Origin: Mesobacillus jeotgali
GTDB taxonomy: Bacteria; Bacillota; Bacilli; Bacillales; Cytobacillaceae
DNA length: 64,000 nt
Assembly (NCBI RefSeq): GCF_014856545.2
Contig: NZ_CP109811.1
Location: forward strand, 676,001-740,000
Direction: 5' to 3'
Positions 1-9,812 of this stretch are shown here, piece after piece. Both the position numbers and the translations under genes were made by a program. Positions within the stretch are counted from its first letter, which is position 1; each line of letters starts with the position of its first letter. The notes under the pieces are model-generated. The model made no database searches and was not told the origin of the DNA. It was given only the letters and a program-made list of their open reading frames with translations.

Positions 1-1
1 T

Positions 2-841
2 ATTGGAAAACTGGCGTCGAAACTTGTTCCGGCAATGGTTTTGTTTTATGTAGTAGCAGGTCTGTTCATTATCATTTCGAATATCACCCAAATGGGCGAT
101 GTATTTGCACTGATTTTTGATGGAGCCTTTGGCGGAACAGCTGCGGTTGGCGGCTTTGCCGGTGCAGCGGTGGCCCAGGTCATCCGCATGGGAATGGCCC
201 GTTCGGTCTACAGTAATGAAGCAGGCTGGGGAACTTCTCCGATGATTCACTCGACAGCAAAGGTCGACCATCCGGTAAAACAAGGCATCTGGGGTGCTTT
301 TGAGGTATTTATTGATACGATCATCGTGTCATCGATCACCGCGTTTACGATCATCATCACAGGCGCATGGTCCACAGGCCTGACCGGAGCTGACCTGACG
401 CTCACAGCGTTTGAAACAGGCATCGGTTCATTTGGCCGCATTACGATTGCCCTGTCGATCCTGTTATTCGGCCTGACGACGGTGACAGGCTGGTACTCTT
501 ATTACGAAATCGTCCTGCGCCACCTTTTAAAAGGAAAAATAAAGGTGAAAAACAGGATTCTAAAAACCTTCATCTATTTATACCCAATCCCAGGGACATT
601 GATGGTTGTGTACGGAGTCGCGTTCGGCCTGCCGGGACAGACGGTCTGGTATTTTGCGGACATTTCTTCCGCCATCCCAACCTTCATCAACGTCGTCGTC
701 ATCCTCATACTCGGCAAGCAATTCTTCGCCCTTTTGAAGGATTACAAAGCCAGGTACCTCGGAATCGGAAAAATCGATCCGGATTTCGCGCTTTTTTATG
801 AGGATAAAGTGGAGAGGGACAAGAAGAAAAAAGCTAGTTGA
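2..841 (+). CDS. Sodium:alanine/glycine symporter (AGCS family), C-terminal part
   Basis: This is the 3' part of a gene that begins left of the window; the frame is open from base 2, and the first in-window ATG (35) is internal. The visible ~280 residues hold about six hydrophobic segments and the conserved AGCS stretch NEAGWGTSPMIHSTAK, followed by a long amphipathic region and a charged cytoplasmic tail rich in Lys (DKKKKAS end). Members of the family import alanine or glycine with Na+ across the plasma membrane. Substrate cannot be fixed from the fragment. A strong terminator follows directly, so the gene is the last or only one of its transcript. Confidence 0.88.
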   Translation: MGKLASKLVPAMVLFYVVAGLFIIISNITQMGDVFALIFDGAFGGTAAVGGFAGAAVAQVIRMGMARSVYSNEAGWGTSPMIHSTAKVDHPVKQGIWGAFEVFIDTIIVSSITAFTIIITGAWSTGLTGADLTLTAFETGIGSFGRITIALSILLFGLTTVTGWYSYYEIVLRHLLKGKIKVKNRILKTFIYLYPIPGTLMVVYGVAFGLPGQTVWYFADISSAIPTFINVVVILILGKQFFALLKDYKARYLGIGKIDPDFALFYEDKVERDKKKKAS

Positions 842-849
842 TGTGAAAG

Positions 850-881
850 CGCTTGGATTTTAATCAAATCCAAGCGTTTTT
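850..881 (+). terminator. Intrinsic terminator after the AGCS symporter
   Basis: An 11-bp stem (CGCTTGGATTT at 850-860 pairing with 866-876) with a short AATC-type loop is followed by a T run. It lies 9 bases after the symporter stop codon. Confidence 0.85.
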
Positions 882-922
882 CTATTTCTGGTTAATTTTC
901 TCTAAAAGGATGTCAAAAGCCC

Positions 923-949
923 TAAAAGAAATGGAATGAATGCCGAAAT
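923..949 (+). promoter_or_regulatory. Sigma-D (motility) type promoter of the chemoreceptor gene
   Basis: TAAA at 923-926 and GCCGAAAT at 942-949 are separated by 15 bases. This fits the Bacillus sigma-D consensus TAAA-N14/16-GCCGATAT with one mismatch in the -10 element. It lies about 50 bp upstream of a chemoreceptor gene, the class of gene sigma-D normally controls. Confidence 0.7.
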
Positions 950-999
950 AGATAGTAGATAGAATACAGTGCAATTTGCGCTGCTAAGGAGAGCGGAAA

Positions 1000-2736
1000 A
1001 TGAAATTCAAAAAGCGATTCAAGGTTAAGCAGGTTAAGCTCAATACGAAGTTCACGGTTCGGAAAAAACTATTTGCTGGCTTCTTCTCTGTATTGGCGCT
1101 GCTGGCGTTGGTGGCGGTGATCACCAACTTACAATTCGGCAAGATGAACAGCCAGTACTCAACCTCCATTCATGATCGTATGGAAAAGCTGAATCTGATT
1201 GTCGAGATGAAGGATGCCATTATGAGGGAACAGCTGGCACTCCAAAAATATATGGCAAATGGCGATGGTGAAAGCCTGATTGAATTTGAAGGCGCTGTTG
1301 AGGATTTTAAGAAAAACTCTAAGAAATATATGAGCACAACAGAATCTGCCGAGGGGAAAAAGGTAGGAGAGAACCTCATTGCAGCAGAGGCAGCATATTA
1401 CGACGTAGCTTCAGAGGCTTTTATTTTAATAAGAGATGAACAAACGGTCAAGGTCAGACTATTGATGCAAAAAGAAGGGAATCCGCTCATCTTCAGCCTG
1501 AATTCTGCTGCTGAGGATGCGATCGAGTATCAGCAGGATGCCCTTGAAGCTACAAGTGAAACGTTATCCGGGGAGGTGCAGAAAGTATCTCTGGTCATCA
1601 TTGTGATCAGTGCGGCGGCTTTTATCCTTGGAACGGCGATTGCTACCTATATCAGCAGGACCATTTCGAAGCCTGTCCAGCTTGTTTCAACCGCGGTTAA
1701 GCAAATGTCCGACGGAAACCTGGCTATTGAGAAAATTAAAGTGAAGAATAAAGATGAGATTGGCCAGCTGGCTTCGGATTTCAATGAAATGGCAGCTAAC
1801 TTGCGAAACTTAATTTATCAGGTAAGCAGTACATCGGAGCAGGTTGCGGCATCAGCTGAACAAATGATGGCTAGTGCAGACCAGACGAACTCGGCTACGA
1901 ACCAGGTAGCGACAGCCATCCAGGAAGTGGCAGGCGGTGCAGAGCTCCAAAGCAAGAATACGGAAGAAAGTGCAAAAGCAGTGGGAGAAATGGCGGGAGG
2001 AATCCAGAGAGTTGCCGTCACTACATCCACAGTCGCAGAGTCAGCAGCGGATACGACGAAACAGGCAATGCTCGGACATGAATCCTTGGAAAAAGTGATT
2101 GAGAAAATGAAAACGATCAATCATACGACAAGTGAAACGAATGCCGTCATCAAGGATTTGGATCGCAAATCGGCTGAGATTGGAAAGATCATTGAGGTCA
2201 TTACCGGAATCGCTGACCAAACCAACTTGCTCGCACTGAACGCAGCGATTGAAGCCGCAAGAGCCGGCGAGCATGGAAAAGGATTCGCGGTTGTCGCGGA
2301 TGAAGTCCGAAAGCTTGCTGAGCTCTCAAGACAGTCAGCGAGCCAGATCTCCGGCTTGATTGAAGTGATTCAAAAAGAAACCCACCAGGTCGTTGAAATG
2401 ATGAACAAAGGAACAGCTGAAATTTCAGAGGGAGCTTTACTGGTAGAAGACACTGGAAAAACATTTGACGAGATTTTAAAGTCGATCGAGAATGTCAGCT
2501 CAGAAATCCAGGAAGTCTCCGCCATTTCAGAAGAGATGTCAGCGAGTGTTATGCAGGTGAATGCCTCAATTGACGAGGTGACCAAAATCGCCCGCGGCTC
2601 CGTCGCAAGCACAGCAGAAATCGCATCTGCAACAGAAGAGCAGCTGGCTTCGATGGAAGAAGTCGCAGCATCATCCGCATCACTCGCACGGCTTGCAGAG
2701 AACCTGAGAGAGATGGTCGCGAAGTTTAAAGTTTAA
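1000..2736 (+). CDS. Methyl-accepting chemotaxis protein (transmembrane chemoreceptor)
   Basis: A 578-residue class transducer. Residues 25-44 form TM1, ~46-190 an extracellular four-helix-bundle type sensor region, ~194-216 TM2, then a HAMP linker and a long methyl-accepting coiled coil. The hairpin tip that docks CheA/CheW is plain at about residues 400-425 ([19 protein letters not shown]). It senses an unknown ligand and passes the signal to the CheA kinase. The start has AAGGAGAG about 6 bases upstream. A sigma-D-like promoter precedes it and an intrinsic terminator follows, so it is monocistronic, as stand-alone receptors in Bacillus often are. Confidence 0.95.
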   Translation: MKFKKRFKVKQVKLNTKFTVRKKLFAGFFSVLALLALVAVITNLQFGKMNSQYSTSIHDRMEKLNLIVEMKDAIMREQLALQKYMANGDGESLIEFEGAVEDFKKNSKKYMSTTESAEGKKVGENLIAAEAAYYDVASEAFILIRDEQTVKVRLLMQKEGNPLIFSLNSAAEDAIEYQQDALEATSETLSGEVQKVSLVIIVISAAAFILGTAIATYISRTISKPVQLVSTAVKQMSDGNLAIEKIKVKNKDEIGQLASDFNEMAANLRNLIYQVSSTSEQVAASAEQMMASADQTNSATNQVATAIQEVAGGAELQSKNTEESAKAVGEMAGGIQRVAVTTSTVAESAADTTKQAMLGHESLEKVIEKMKTINHTTSETNAVIKDLDRKSAEIGKIIEVITGIADQTNLLALNAAIEAARAGEHGKGFAVVADEVRKLAELSRQSASQISGLIEVIQKETHQVVEMMNKGTAEISEGALLVEDTGKTFDEILKSIENVSSEIQEVSAISEEMSASVMQVNASIDEVTKIARGSVASTAEIASATEEQLASMEEVAASSASLARLAENLREMVAKFKV

Positions 2737-2744
2737 TTAGGGGA

Positions 2745-2775
2745 GAAGCATATCACGTTGATATGCTTCTTTTTT
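2745..2775 (+). terminator. Intrinsic terminator of the chemoreceptor gene
   Basis: Perfect 11-bp stem GAAGCATATCA (2745-2755) / TGATATGCTTC (2759-2769) followed by six T residues, just after the stop codon. Confidence 0.9.
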
Positions 2776-2932
2776 GTGGCGTATTGTTGACCGAGAAATC
2801 AGGTTCTGGCGCCACAAAAATAACGACGAAGCGGTTCACGATTGACTCCCCAGGTGCATTCGCCCAAGCCAAAACCGTGATAAACGCATATAAAATTAGT
2901 GAAGACAAAAAGAGAAGAGGGAGGTAAGCCGT

Positions 2933-3121
2933 ATGCATGCATACAGACATCCTTATCGTTCGCAGGATCAAAGATTTATCGGCTGGGGCTTTGGATTGCC
3001 GTTTTTAGGTGGTTTGGCTGGTGGATTATTGGGCGGCGCTTTATTTTACCCGCGTCCGTTTTATCCGCCATACCCGCCATTTTACCCGTGCTGCCCGCCT
3101 AGATATCCGTTTTATTACTAA
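2933..3121 (+). CDS. Small Gly/Pro/Tyr-rich protein, possibly a spore coat or surface protein
   Basis: A 62-residue protein. The N-terminal third is polar, residues ~17-38 are Gly-rich and hydrophobic (GLPFLGGLAGGLLGGALF), and the end is a Pro/Tyr/Phe repeat of the form YPP-YPPFYP-CCPP. AGAGGGAGG lies about 9 bases before the ATG, which supports real translation. Low-complexity Gly/Tyr/Pro proteins of this size are common among Bacillus coat and inner-spore proteins, but no specific family is recognised, so that role is inference from composition only. The longer overlapping frame starting at 2899 uses a different frame with no good ribosome binding site and was not adopted. Confidence 0.65.
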   Translation: MHAYRHPYRSQDQRFIGWGFGLPFLGGLAGGLLGGALFYPRPFYPPYPPFYPCCPPRYPFYY

Positions 3122-3131
3122 ATACACCAAA

Positions 3132-3170
3132 CAAAAGGGAGTAAGCCAATCTGGCTTGCTCCCTGTGTTT
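3132..3170. terminator. Bidirectional terminator between the small Gly/Tyr protein and the hydrolase
   Basis: A stem formed by GGGAG..AGCCA (3137-3148) and TGGCT..CTCCC (3152-3163). An A run before it gives a U run on the minus-strand transcript; the plus side has a weaker GTGTTT tail. It probably serves both converging genes. Confidence 0.7.
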
Positions 3171-3171
3171 A

Positions 3172-3966
3172 TTAACTGATATTCGCTTTCTTGACTTGAT
3201 GCTTATCCATAAACTCGAGGGACAACTCATTGAATTTTTCTGCTTTGTCAATATTGCAGACATGCCCGCAGCGCTCCAGAATCACCAGCTCCGAGCTTTC
3301 ATCCCCCTGAAGATCTTCTGCTAAATCCCTTACAAACATATGGTCCTCAGCACCTGAGATATAAAGCTTTGGGACATTCCTGCTATTTTCCTGAACATTG
3401 CTATAGGTAGTTTTGACATCTCCGGCAAGGGGATACCAGGCAAGGAAGTTTTTCCGTTTCATCTTATAGGCTTCCTGGATGAAAAATTTCCTCGAGCTCT
3501 TATGGTTTCCGCGAGGCATCAGGATCCAGGCCAGTATACGGTACAGCCACATAAACGGAATGAAATTCCTTATTAACCAAGCGAATTTGATCAGTGATTT
3601 TGCAAATAGGTTCAATTTTGTGATTGCCCCGCCAAGGACTGCTGACCTCACTCGTCCGGGTTGTGTTTGCAGCAGGTGATGGACGATGATCGTGCCCAGC
3701 GAAACTCCGACAAAATGAGCCTTGCGAATCGAGAGGTGGTCCAGTGTCGTGAGAATCTCCCTGACAATGGAATCAAAAGAAAACTTTCCCTTATAGGAAT
3801 CTATGTCAGGCGATTTCCCATGGCCAGGCATGTTGATCGCGACGATATTATACTTTTTAAGGAAAGGTTTTAGCTGCTTGTAAAAAATATTGGAGCTGCC
3901 GCCAATTCCGTGCAACAACACGATATACTCTGTGCCTTGACCTTTATATAATCTGTAATCCAGCAT
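3172..3966 (-). CDS. Alpha/beta-fold hydrolase
   Basis: 264 residues with the classic alpha/beta-hydrolase order: oxyanion-hole motif LLHGIGG near residue 18, nucleophile elbow GVSLGT near residue 87, an acid within GAEDHMF near 208, and the catalytic His in RCGHVCN near 235. Between them sits a basic, aromatic cap (IKFAWLIRNFIPFMWLYR) that may lie against the membrane. No signal peptide, so it is probably a cytoplasmic esterase or lipase-like enzyme of unknown substrate. CTAAGGAGA lies 5-6 bases before the ATG. It is monocistronic and runs toward the upstream small gene. Confidence 0.85.
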   Translation of the reverse strand: MLDYRLYKGQGTEYIVLLHGIGGSSNIFYKQLKPFLKKYNIVAINMPGHGKSPDIDSYKGKFSFDSIVREILTTLDHLSIRKAHFVGVSLGTIIVHHLLQTQPGRVRSAVLGGAITKLNLFAKSLIKFAWLIRNFIPFMWLYRILAWILMPRGNHKSSRKFFIQEAYKMKRKNFLAWYPLAGDVKTTYSNVQENSRNVPKLYISGAEDHMFVRDLAEDLQGDESSELVILERCGHVCNIDKAEKFNELSLEFMDKHQVKKANIS

Positions 3967-4052
3967 TCGATTCTCCTTAGCCGTACTTTGTTGTGTTAAT
4001 TAATAATACCCTTGATAGCCTTTTCAGTAAACTATTGAGGCAAAAATAACGA

Positions 4053-4081
4053 CAGGTACCATCTGGAAAGGATGATACCTG
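4053..4081 (-). terminator. Terminator of the amylopullulanase gene
   Basis: Inverted repeat CAGGTACCATC / GATGATACCTG (4053-4063 and 4071-4081, one mismatch). Read on the minus strand it follows the amylopullulanase stop and is followed by TCGTTATTTTT. Confidence 0.6.
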
Positions 4082-4094
4082 CCGTGTTAATTTA

Positions 4095-7000
4095 TTACTT
4101 TTTGCCCTTTTTGTCGACTTTAATGACCACTGTTGTTAATGGATCAAGAGTTAACTTGCCATTTGAAAGCTTAAAGCCTGATGGCTTGGAAACAGGTGTT
4201 TTACCTGCTTCGTCATTGTCGACTAGAACCTTAGCTTTTGAGAAGTCAAGGTCGCCTAATGTCAAGGTACGAGCTGTCATATCAGCGTTTACGAATACAT
4301 AGTACGTACCGGTCTTATCAGTCGATACATTTTCGTACGCTATCACTAAGTCAGTATCCTTGATTTCAGGTAAATCAAGCAATCTTACATTCTGGTCAAC
4401 GAGTTCTTTTTCTCCAAGTCGGAAAGCGTTCGTTGATTTTCTCAGCTCAATCAAGCCTTTAGTGTAGGCTTGTGTTGTTGTGTTGACTGAGAATTCCTTC
4501 TTGTTTGTTGCTTTTTGCCAGTCGAACATGTTAATCGCATCGGAAGAATCATATGAATCGTGAATGAAGTATCCAAATGATTTTCCTTGCTCATCTTTCA
4601 ATTCGTGATATTTTTGTTCAGGAACACCTTCACCTTTCCACTGCTTCGTTCTTCCATACTCTTGGCCTGCGTGAAGGAAAGCAGTACCCTGTGATGTCAA
4701 GATCAAGGAGTTTCCTAAACGAATGCGTTTGTGGATTTCAAGATTGTTCTCTGGAATTGCCGGATCCTTTTTAATCGACTGTGCAATAACATCGTACAGC
4801 GGCAGGTTATCATGTGCCGCGATGTACTGGACCATGTCGCCAGGATCATCATCAGCTGTATTGCCAGGCTGGCCTTTGATGTTGTTGAAAATCGTGTTGA
4901 TATCACGCGCGCCGCCAGTCAGGAATCGAGGCTCACCTTCTGAACCGAAGCCTGATTTCAATTCGTTACGGATTTCATCAGAGAATACACCGACATCATC
5001 TGTTTTATCCATCCAATCCTGGTCAGCACCCATGCCAGCTAGTTCTGGCTCAGCGATGTGGCCTGCGAATGTTCTCCAGCCTTCGCCGATGAACAATGCA
5101 TCAGGGTTAACGGAAGCTGCTGCGTCATATGCGTTTTGAACAGATGGATAGGTTGCGTCACCCATCATATCGAAGCGCATACCGTCAATCTTGTACTCTT
5201 CGAACCAGTATTTCACTGAATCTACCATCAGCTTTTCAGCCATTGTGTGGCTTGTTGCCAGGTTGTTTCCGAAGCCGCCAAGGAAGTTGCCTTGAGCGTC
5301 CTGGAACGCATAGTAATCAGGTACGATATCATTCAGCTGGCTGGCTTTTGCCATATGAGTGTAAACAACGTCAAGGACAACACCCATTCCAGCATCATGG
5401 ATGGCATCGATCATCTGTTTCAATTCTTTTACGCGTAATTCAGGATCCGTTGCATCTTCTGAATATGCGCCATCCGGCGAGAAGTAGCTGTGTGGGTCAT
5501 AGCCCCAGTTATACTCGTTTCCGCCAGCAGAGTAATCAAGTTCTCTTTGGCCCATCTTCGTTTCATCGCCATAATACCACGCCATGACAGGCAGTAATTG
5601 AACGTGTGTTACGCCAAGCTTTTTAATATAATCCAGCTTGTCGACGAAGGCATTGTAAGAACCCCATCTAGCATTCAAATCACCTTCGATTGAAGGGTCA
5701 GATGTGAAGTCACGTACGTGCACTTCATAGATTACTGCGTCTTCACGCTTTTCATAGCCTTTGATTTTTGCATGATCAAAATCCTCAGGATCTGTACCGC
5801 TCATGTCAACAATTGCTGCTTTACCAACGGTGTCACCATCAGGACCAGCTTCACCCTTCGTATTCACAGTGAACGCTGCCATCGATTTTGCGTAAGGATC
5901 AAGAACCTTTTTTGTCACTCCATCATTTGTCACTTCATACTGGTAAAAATAACCCTTAAGATCGGTTACATTCAGGTCGCCAGGAGCAATGTCCGCAGAC
6001 CAGACACCTTTTTCACCCTTTGTTAACTCAATGCTGCCAATTTGCTCTGCTGCATTGTCTTTATTGAAGAAGTTTGCCACAACCTTGCTTGCTTTCGGAG
6101 CCCAAAGCTTTAATGTTGCTGCTCCATTTCTATAAGTGGCACCAAGGTCATCGCCATCGTAAGCGTACATTTCATCGAGCATTCTCCAGCTTGTAGCTGC
6201 AGAAACTGTTCTGTCTGCAAATGTTACAGATAATGGAAGTTTGTTTAAATCAAATGAAGCTTTTACTTTTGCAGCAGTTGGGCTTGTGATTTCAGCACTT
6301 GTCACTGAAACTTCAGTACCATCTGCATCTTTTATTTCCAGCTTTAATTTTAAATCATCTGCTGTTAAGCCATCTGTCATTGTGAAGCCTAATAGAATCG
6401 TATCTTCAGAGATGACTTCTGCAGATGTAAGGCCGGTTGCCTGCTCCCAATATGGAGAGATATAGACATTATCATCGCCCTGTCTGATCCAAACGTGGTT
6501 GTATCTGTCCAGAAGGTTGAAGTTTTTATCCCCGCCATCCTTCGCACTATTTGTCCTATTGAGAGTGATCATGCCAATTTCTTTAGCATTTTCCTTTAGC
6601 TGAATGTCAACATACGCACCATAACGATCTGTGCCAGAGAAGGATGCAGCTCCTGTTGGCCAGTTCACAGAAGGTGCAGCAACATCGCCCCAGTTCCAGA
6701 GCCCAAAGTTTTCATAGTCAGCGTTGTCACGTACATAGTGGACACGAACCGTGTTTTCAGGAAGGTTGACTGGTTCATATGTGTAGACCTTGTCATCGCC
6801 TTGCTTAATGAAAATTTCATTAATTTCCGGTAATGTGATTGTAAAGCCTTTGTCTCCGCCGTCTTTGCCAGCATCACCTTTTGTAACGTCCATGACGAGG
6901 AAGCCGATGTTCTTTGCGCCATCTGCAAGCTCGACGTCAATGTATGCACCGTAGCTGTCTGCTTTCTCAAACATCGTAGCACCTGTCGGCCAGTTGGCAG

Positions 7001-9668
7001 AAGGGGAAGCTACATCGTTCCACAGCCATGCGCCATAATTCTGATAGTTGTTGTCGTCACGCTTGTAGTGAATTCGGACATGGTTCGCAGGGATTGGTTC
7101 AACAGTGCCGTCGCCATTTCCATCACCATTTCCGTCATCATTGCCATCTTCTATAGGGATGATCGCGCCATTTTCAACCGTTAGTAAAACAGTACCGCCA
7201 TCTGCTTTAGATGGAATTGTTAATGTCACTTGTCCAGTTGTGGCAGGATACGTTTCACCTGAATAGTGGTCTGTTACCACTGGATTTTCGCCATCAACAT
7301 TTAATGTTACTTCTTTCGCTGAATCGGAAATGTTCAAACCGACATAGGCTTTATCATTTCCATGATTGCGTGCAAAAAGAAGGTATTGGTCAGAGTCTGA
7401 ACCAGCGATTGTTGTACGTTCACCTTTTGCGAATACTTCAGAATGATCGCCCCTGAAGTTCAGAATCTTTTTATAGTGTTCAAGGACATCATTGCCTTCA
7501 ACCTGGTCCCATGCTAGATCATAACGATTATCGTATTGCGGATAATTATTTGCTCCAGATTGTCCAAGTTCTTCACCGTAGTAAATGACTGGCTGGCCTT
7601 TAGCAGTAGCCTGCAGGGAAGCAGCCACTTTCAGCTTTCCTTCGTCATTCCCTACAGCATGTAAGAACCCATCTTCATCATGGCTGCCGAGGAACTGTCC
7701 AAGTGTAGCAGTGTTATCAATTTTTGCGTTACGGTCAATCAACGCATTGTTCGCTGAATTAAGGTTGCCGTTAATGAAGCTTTTGGCAATATTTTTGAAA
7801 TCGAAATCAAGTAAGGAGTCCATCATACCTGTTTCAAGGTATCCTTGCTGGTTGTCAGCACTTGCACCCCAAGTCTCACCGATCATCTTATGTTCAGGCA
7901 TTTTTTCAGTGATAGCATTTTTAAATGCCATCCAAGTAGCATCTTCAACGTGCTTTACAGTGTCCACACGGAAGTAGTCGATTGTGTTGCCTTTTGCTGT
8001 TTTCGCTTTATTGATCCAGTCTGTCTGCCATTCAATTATTTGTTGACGTACTTCTGGATCCTCTGTTTTAAAGTCAGGAAGACCTGATAGTTCGCCAACG
8101 ACTTCATCGGTTCCAACATTTGAACCCTGGCGAAGCAAGCTGCTGTAAGTGCTGCGCTCTGCGTCAGTTGGGTATCCAGCTGGAGGGTTTTCGGCAGAAC
8201 CATCAATGTCTTTCAAACCATAGCCAGTGTGGTTCAATACCACGTCAACCATGATTTTGATGCCGCGCTCATGAGCAGCATCGATCAGCTCATGGAAATC
8301 TTCCATTGTACCAAAGTGAGGGTTCAACTCGCCAAAATTGCTTGCCCAGTAACCGTGGTAAGCATGGTACTGTCCACCTTTATCATCAGTCGCATTGTAG
8401 CGGACATCGTATTTAATGTTCTCCACAACCGGGCTAATCCAGATTGTGTTCACACCAAGGTCATCCAGGTAATCTAATTTCTCGGTTATTCCTTTAAAAT
8501 CGCCGCCCTGATACGTACCGCGATCAGTAGTATCATAGTTTAGGTTGTAAGGATCATTATTAGAGGAATCTCCATCAAAGAATCTGTCTGTCAGCATGAA
8601 GTAGATGATTGATTCATCCCAGTCAAAATCATTCTCACCGACGGATTGTCTTGTTTTTACATCCACAGTTGCTGTGCCATTATGTGCATTCCCAAATGAA
8701 TCAATAACTGTTAGTGGAATTGATTTTGTTCCTGCAGTTACGTTATCGTCGACTGCAATTGTCACTTCTTTTAACGCGGGATCGACTTCAAGAGCATTAG
8801 ATCCGCCAAGTGAGGATACGTCAGCAGTGATTTTTCTGACTTCAATCCCATCTGTCAGGCCTTCTACACCAACTGTCAACACAGCATTCTGGTTGTAGTC
8901 AATCTCATCCGGTTGAACAGAACCGGAAACGGTTAACTCAGTGCTTGTGTGAGTAATCGACGACTTGCCATCGACGGTGTTGTAAGGATCAGTTACTTCA
9001 TTAGTCGCGCCATCTTTTGTCGTTACGAGGAAAGTATATTCGTTTGTGCCATTTGGAATGTTACTATATGAAGCTATGAATCTTTCATTCTCTGGCTCAT
9101 AAGTCATTTCGATTGTTTCATTATTGAATTTTAATTCTACTTTTTCAATTGTATTCATTGAATCGTTTGCGAAAAGTTCTTTATCGCGGTAGAAGAAAGT
9201 CGCATTTCCATTCTCAACGACTGGAGCGGATCCATCTGGAACGATGCGAATCTGCTCTACACCACTTGTAATGAATGCTTTAGTTATGGAGTCGTTTTGG
9301 TTGATGTTAATAAAACGGTCTCCAAATTCCTTTTGTGCAGTATCCCAGTTATAAGTACTGCGAAGAACAAAGCCCATCTGTGCAGTATCAGGTCCTACTG
9401 GGATATCAACAACAGCTTTGTTGCCTTCCTTTGTTGAAAAATCAACCTGGCCATCTTGTACTCCTGTATTCCAGGTCCATATATTCCATTCACCAAAATT
9501 CTGGTCGTCACGAATGTAAGTAAAGCGAACTTTACGGTCAGTAGATTCTAAGGTTACAGACTCTCCTTCAGCATTAGCCTGCTGTGCAGGTACAAAAGGA
9601 AGGCATAAACTCAAAATCATAATTGCTGTCATGAAAATAGAAAAGCTGCGTTTTGTGCTTTTTCTCAT
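4095..9668 (-). CDS. Secreted amylopullulanase with two complete GH13 catalytic domains
   Basis: 1857 residues, exported by an N-terminal signal peptide (cleaved near AQQANA|EGE, about residue 33). Domain order: a CBM41-like starch-binding module, Ig-like linkers, an alpha-amylase-type GH13 barrel (DVVLNH ~475, nucleophile D569, acid E598, D664), an acidic Gly/Asp/Asn linker, two more CBM41-like modules (each with RDD/RDN..Y.N(Y/F)G.W.W), a CBM48, and a type I pullulanase barrel (YNWGYDP 1386-1392, nucleophile D1500, acid E1529, D1620). All six catalytic carboxylates are present, so it should cut both alpha-1,4 and alpha-1,6 bonds of starch outside the cell. There is no LPxTG or SLH anchor, so it is released. 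GGGAGGAAAAG precedes the ATG. LacI-type operators lie upstream. The two-headed layout matches known alkaline Bacillus amylopullulanases. Confidence 0.95.
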   Translation of the reverse strand: MRKSTKRSFSIFMTAIMILSLCLPFVPAQQANAEGESVTLESTDRKVRFTYIRDDQNFGEWNIWTWNTGVQDGQVDFSTKEGNKAVVDIPVGPDTAQMGFVLRSTYNWDTAQKEFGDRFININQNDSITKAFITSGVEQIRIVPDGSAPVVENGNATFFYRDKELFANDSMNTIEKVELKFNNETIEMTYEPENERFIASYSNIPNGTNEYTFLVTTKDGATNEVTDPYNTVDGKSSITHTSTELTVSGSVQPDEIDYNQNAVLTVGVEGLTDGIEVRKITADVSSLGGSNALEVDPALKEVTIAVDDNVTAGTKSIPLTVIDSFGNAHNGTATVDVKTRQSVGENDFDWDESIIYFMLTDRFFDGDSSNNDPYNLNYDTTDRGTYQGGDFKGITEKLDYLDDLGVNTIWISPVVENIKYDVRYNATDDKGGQYHAYHGYWASNFGELNPHFGTMEDFHELIDAAHERGIKIMVDVVLNHTGYGLKDIDGSAENPPAGYPTDAERSTYSSLLRQGSNVGTDEVVGELSGLPDFKTEDPEVRQQIIEWQTDWINKAKTAKGNTIDYFRVDTVKHVEDATWMAFKNAITEKMPEHKMIGETWGASADNQQGYLETGMMDSLLDFDFKNIAKSFINGNLNSANNALIDRNAKIDNTATLGQFLGSHDEDGFLHAVGNDEGKLKVAASLQATAKGQPVIYYGEELGQSGANNYPQYDNRYDLAWDQVEGNDVLEHYKKILNFRGDHSEVFAKGERTTIAGSDSDQYLLFARNHGNDKAYVGLNISDSAKEVTLNVDGENPVVTDHYSGETYPATTGQVTLTIPSKADGGTVLLTVENGAIIPIEDGNDDGNGDGNGDGTVEPIPANHVRIHYKRDDNNYQNYGAWLWNDVASPSANWPTGATMFEKADSYGAYIDVELADGAKNIGFLVMDVTKGDAGKDGGDKGFTITLPEINEIFIKQGDDKVYTYEPVNLPENTVRVHYVRDNADYENFGLWNWGDVAAPSVNWPTGAASFSGTDRYGAYVDIQLKENAKEIGMITLNRTNSAKDGGDKNFNLLDRYNHVWIRQGDDNVYISPYWEQATGLTSAEVISEDTILLGFTMTDGLTADDLKLKLEIKDADGTEVSVTSAEITSPTAAKVKASFDLNKLPLSVTFADRTVSAATSWRMLDEMYAYDGDDLGATYRNGAATLKLWAPKASKVVANFFNKDNAAEQIGSIELTKGEKGVWSADIAPGDLNVTDLKGYFYQYEVTNDGVTKKVLDPYAKSMAAFTVNTKGEAGPDGDTVGKAAIVDMSGTDPEDFDHAKIKGYEKREDAVIYEVHVRDFTSDPSIEGDLNARWGSYNAFVDKLDYIKKLGVTHVQLLPVMAWYYGDETKMGQRELDYSAGGNEYNWGYDPHSYFSPDGAYSEDATDPELRVKELKQMIDAIHDAGMGVVLDVVYTHMAKASQLNDIVPDYYAFQDAQGNFLGGFGNNLATSHTMAEKLMVDSVKYWFEEYKIDGMRFDMMGDATYPSVQNAYDAAASVNPDALFIGEGWRTFAGHIAEPELAGMGADQDWMDKTDDVGVFSDEIRNELKSGFGSEGEPRFLTGGARDINTIFNNIKGQPGNTADDDPGDMVQYIAAHDNLPLYDVIAQSIKKDPAIPENNLEIHKRIRLGNSLILTSQGTAFLHAGQEYGRTKQWKGEGVPEQKYHELKDEQGKSFGYFIHDSYDSSDAINMFDWQKATNKKEFSVNTTTQAYTKGLIELRKSTNAFRLGEKELVDQNVRLLDLPEIKDTDLVIAYENVSTDKTGTYYVFVNADMTARTLTLGDLDFSKAKVLVDNDEAGKTPVSKPSGFKLSNGKLTLDPLTTVVIKVDKKGKK

Positions 9669-9751
9669 GCGAATCTTTTCCTCCCTAAATGAATTAATTT
9701 TACAAGACTAGCAGTAGAAAACCTCCTTTTCTTAAACAATGGAATTCTAAG

Positions 9752-9765
9752 TGAAACCGTTTGCA
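9752..9765 (-). promoter_or_regulatory. CcpA-type cre-like operator upstream of amylopullulanase
   Basis: TGAAACCGTTTGCA matches the catabolite-response consensus TGWNANCGNTNWCA at all but one position. It lies about 85 bp upstream of the amylopullulanase start, a good place for glucose repression. The binding protein is inferred from the motif. Confidence 0.55.
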
Positions 9766-9798
9766 CAATCCGATAAAAAATTTTAAGAAGCCAAATTA

Positions 9799-9812
9799 TG
9801 CAAGCGCTTGCA
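9799..9812. promoter_or_regulatory. Perfect LacI/GalR-family operator palindrome
   Basis: TGCAAGCGCTTGCA is a perfect 14-bp palindrome with a central CG, the hallmark of LacI/GalR regulators such as CcpA or a maltose repressor. It lies about 130 bp upstream of the amylopullulanase start, 33 bp beyond the cre-like site. Its GCAAGC arm differs from classical cre, so a dedicated malto-oligosaccharide regulator is plausible. Confidence 0.6.

Noticed and set aside
2753..2971. Minus-strand 72-residue frame upstream of the small Gly/Tyr protein
   Set aside because: It overlaps the chemoreceptor terminator and the start of the better supported plus-strand gene, and has no ribosome site.
4577..8898. 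Many plus-strand frames antisense to the amylopullulanase gene
   Set aside because: They are shadows of a long, well-supported gene with clear domains; none has a family match or a convincing ribosome site.
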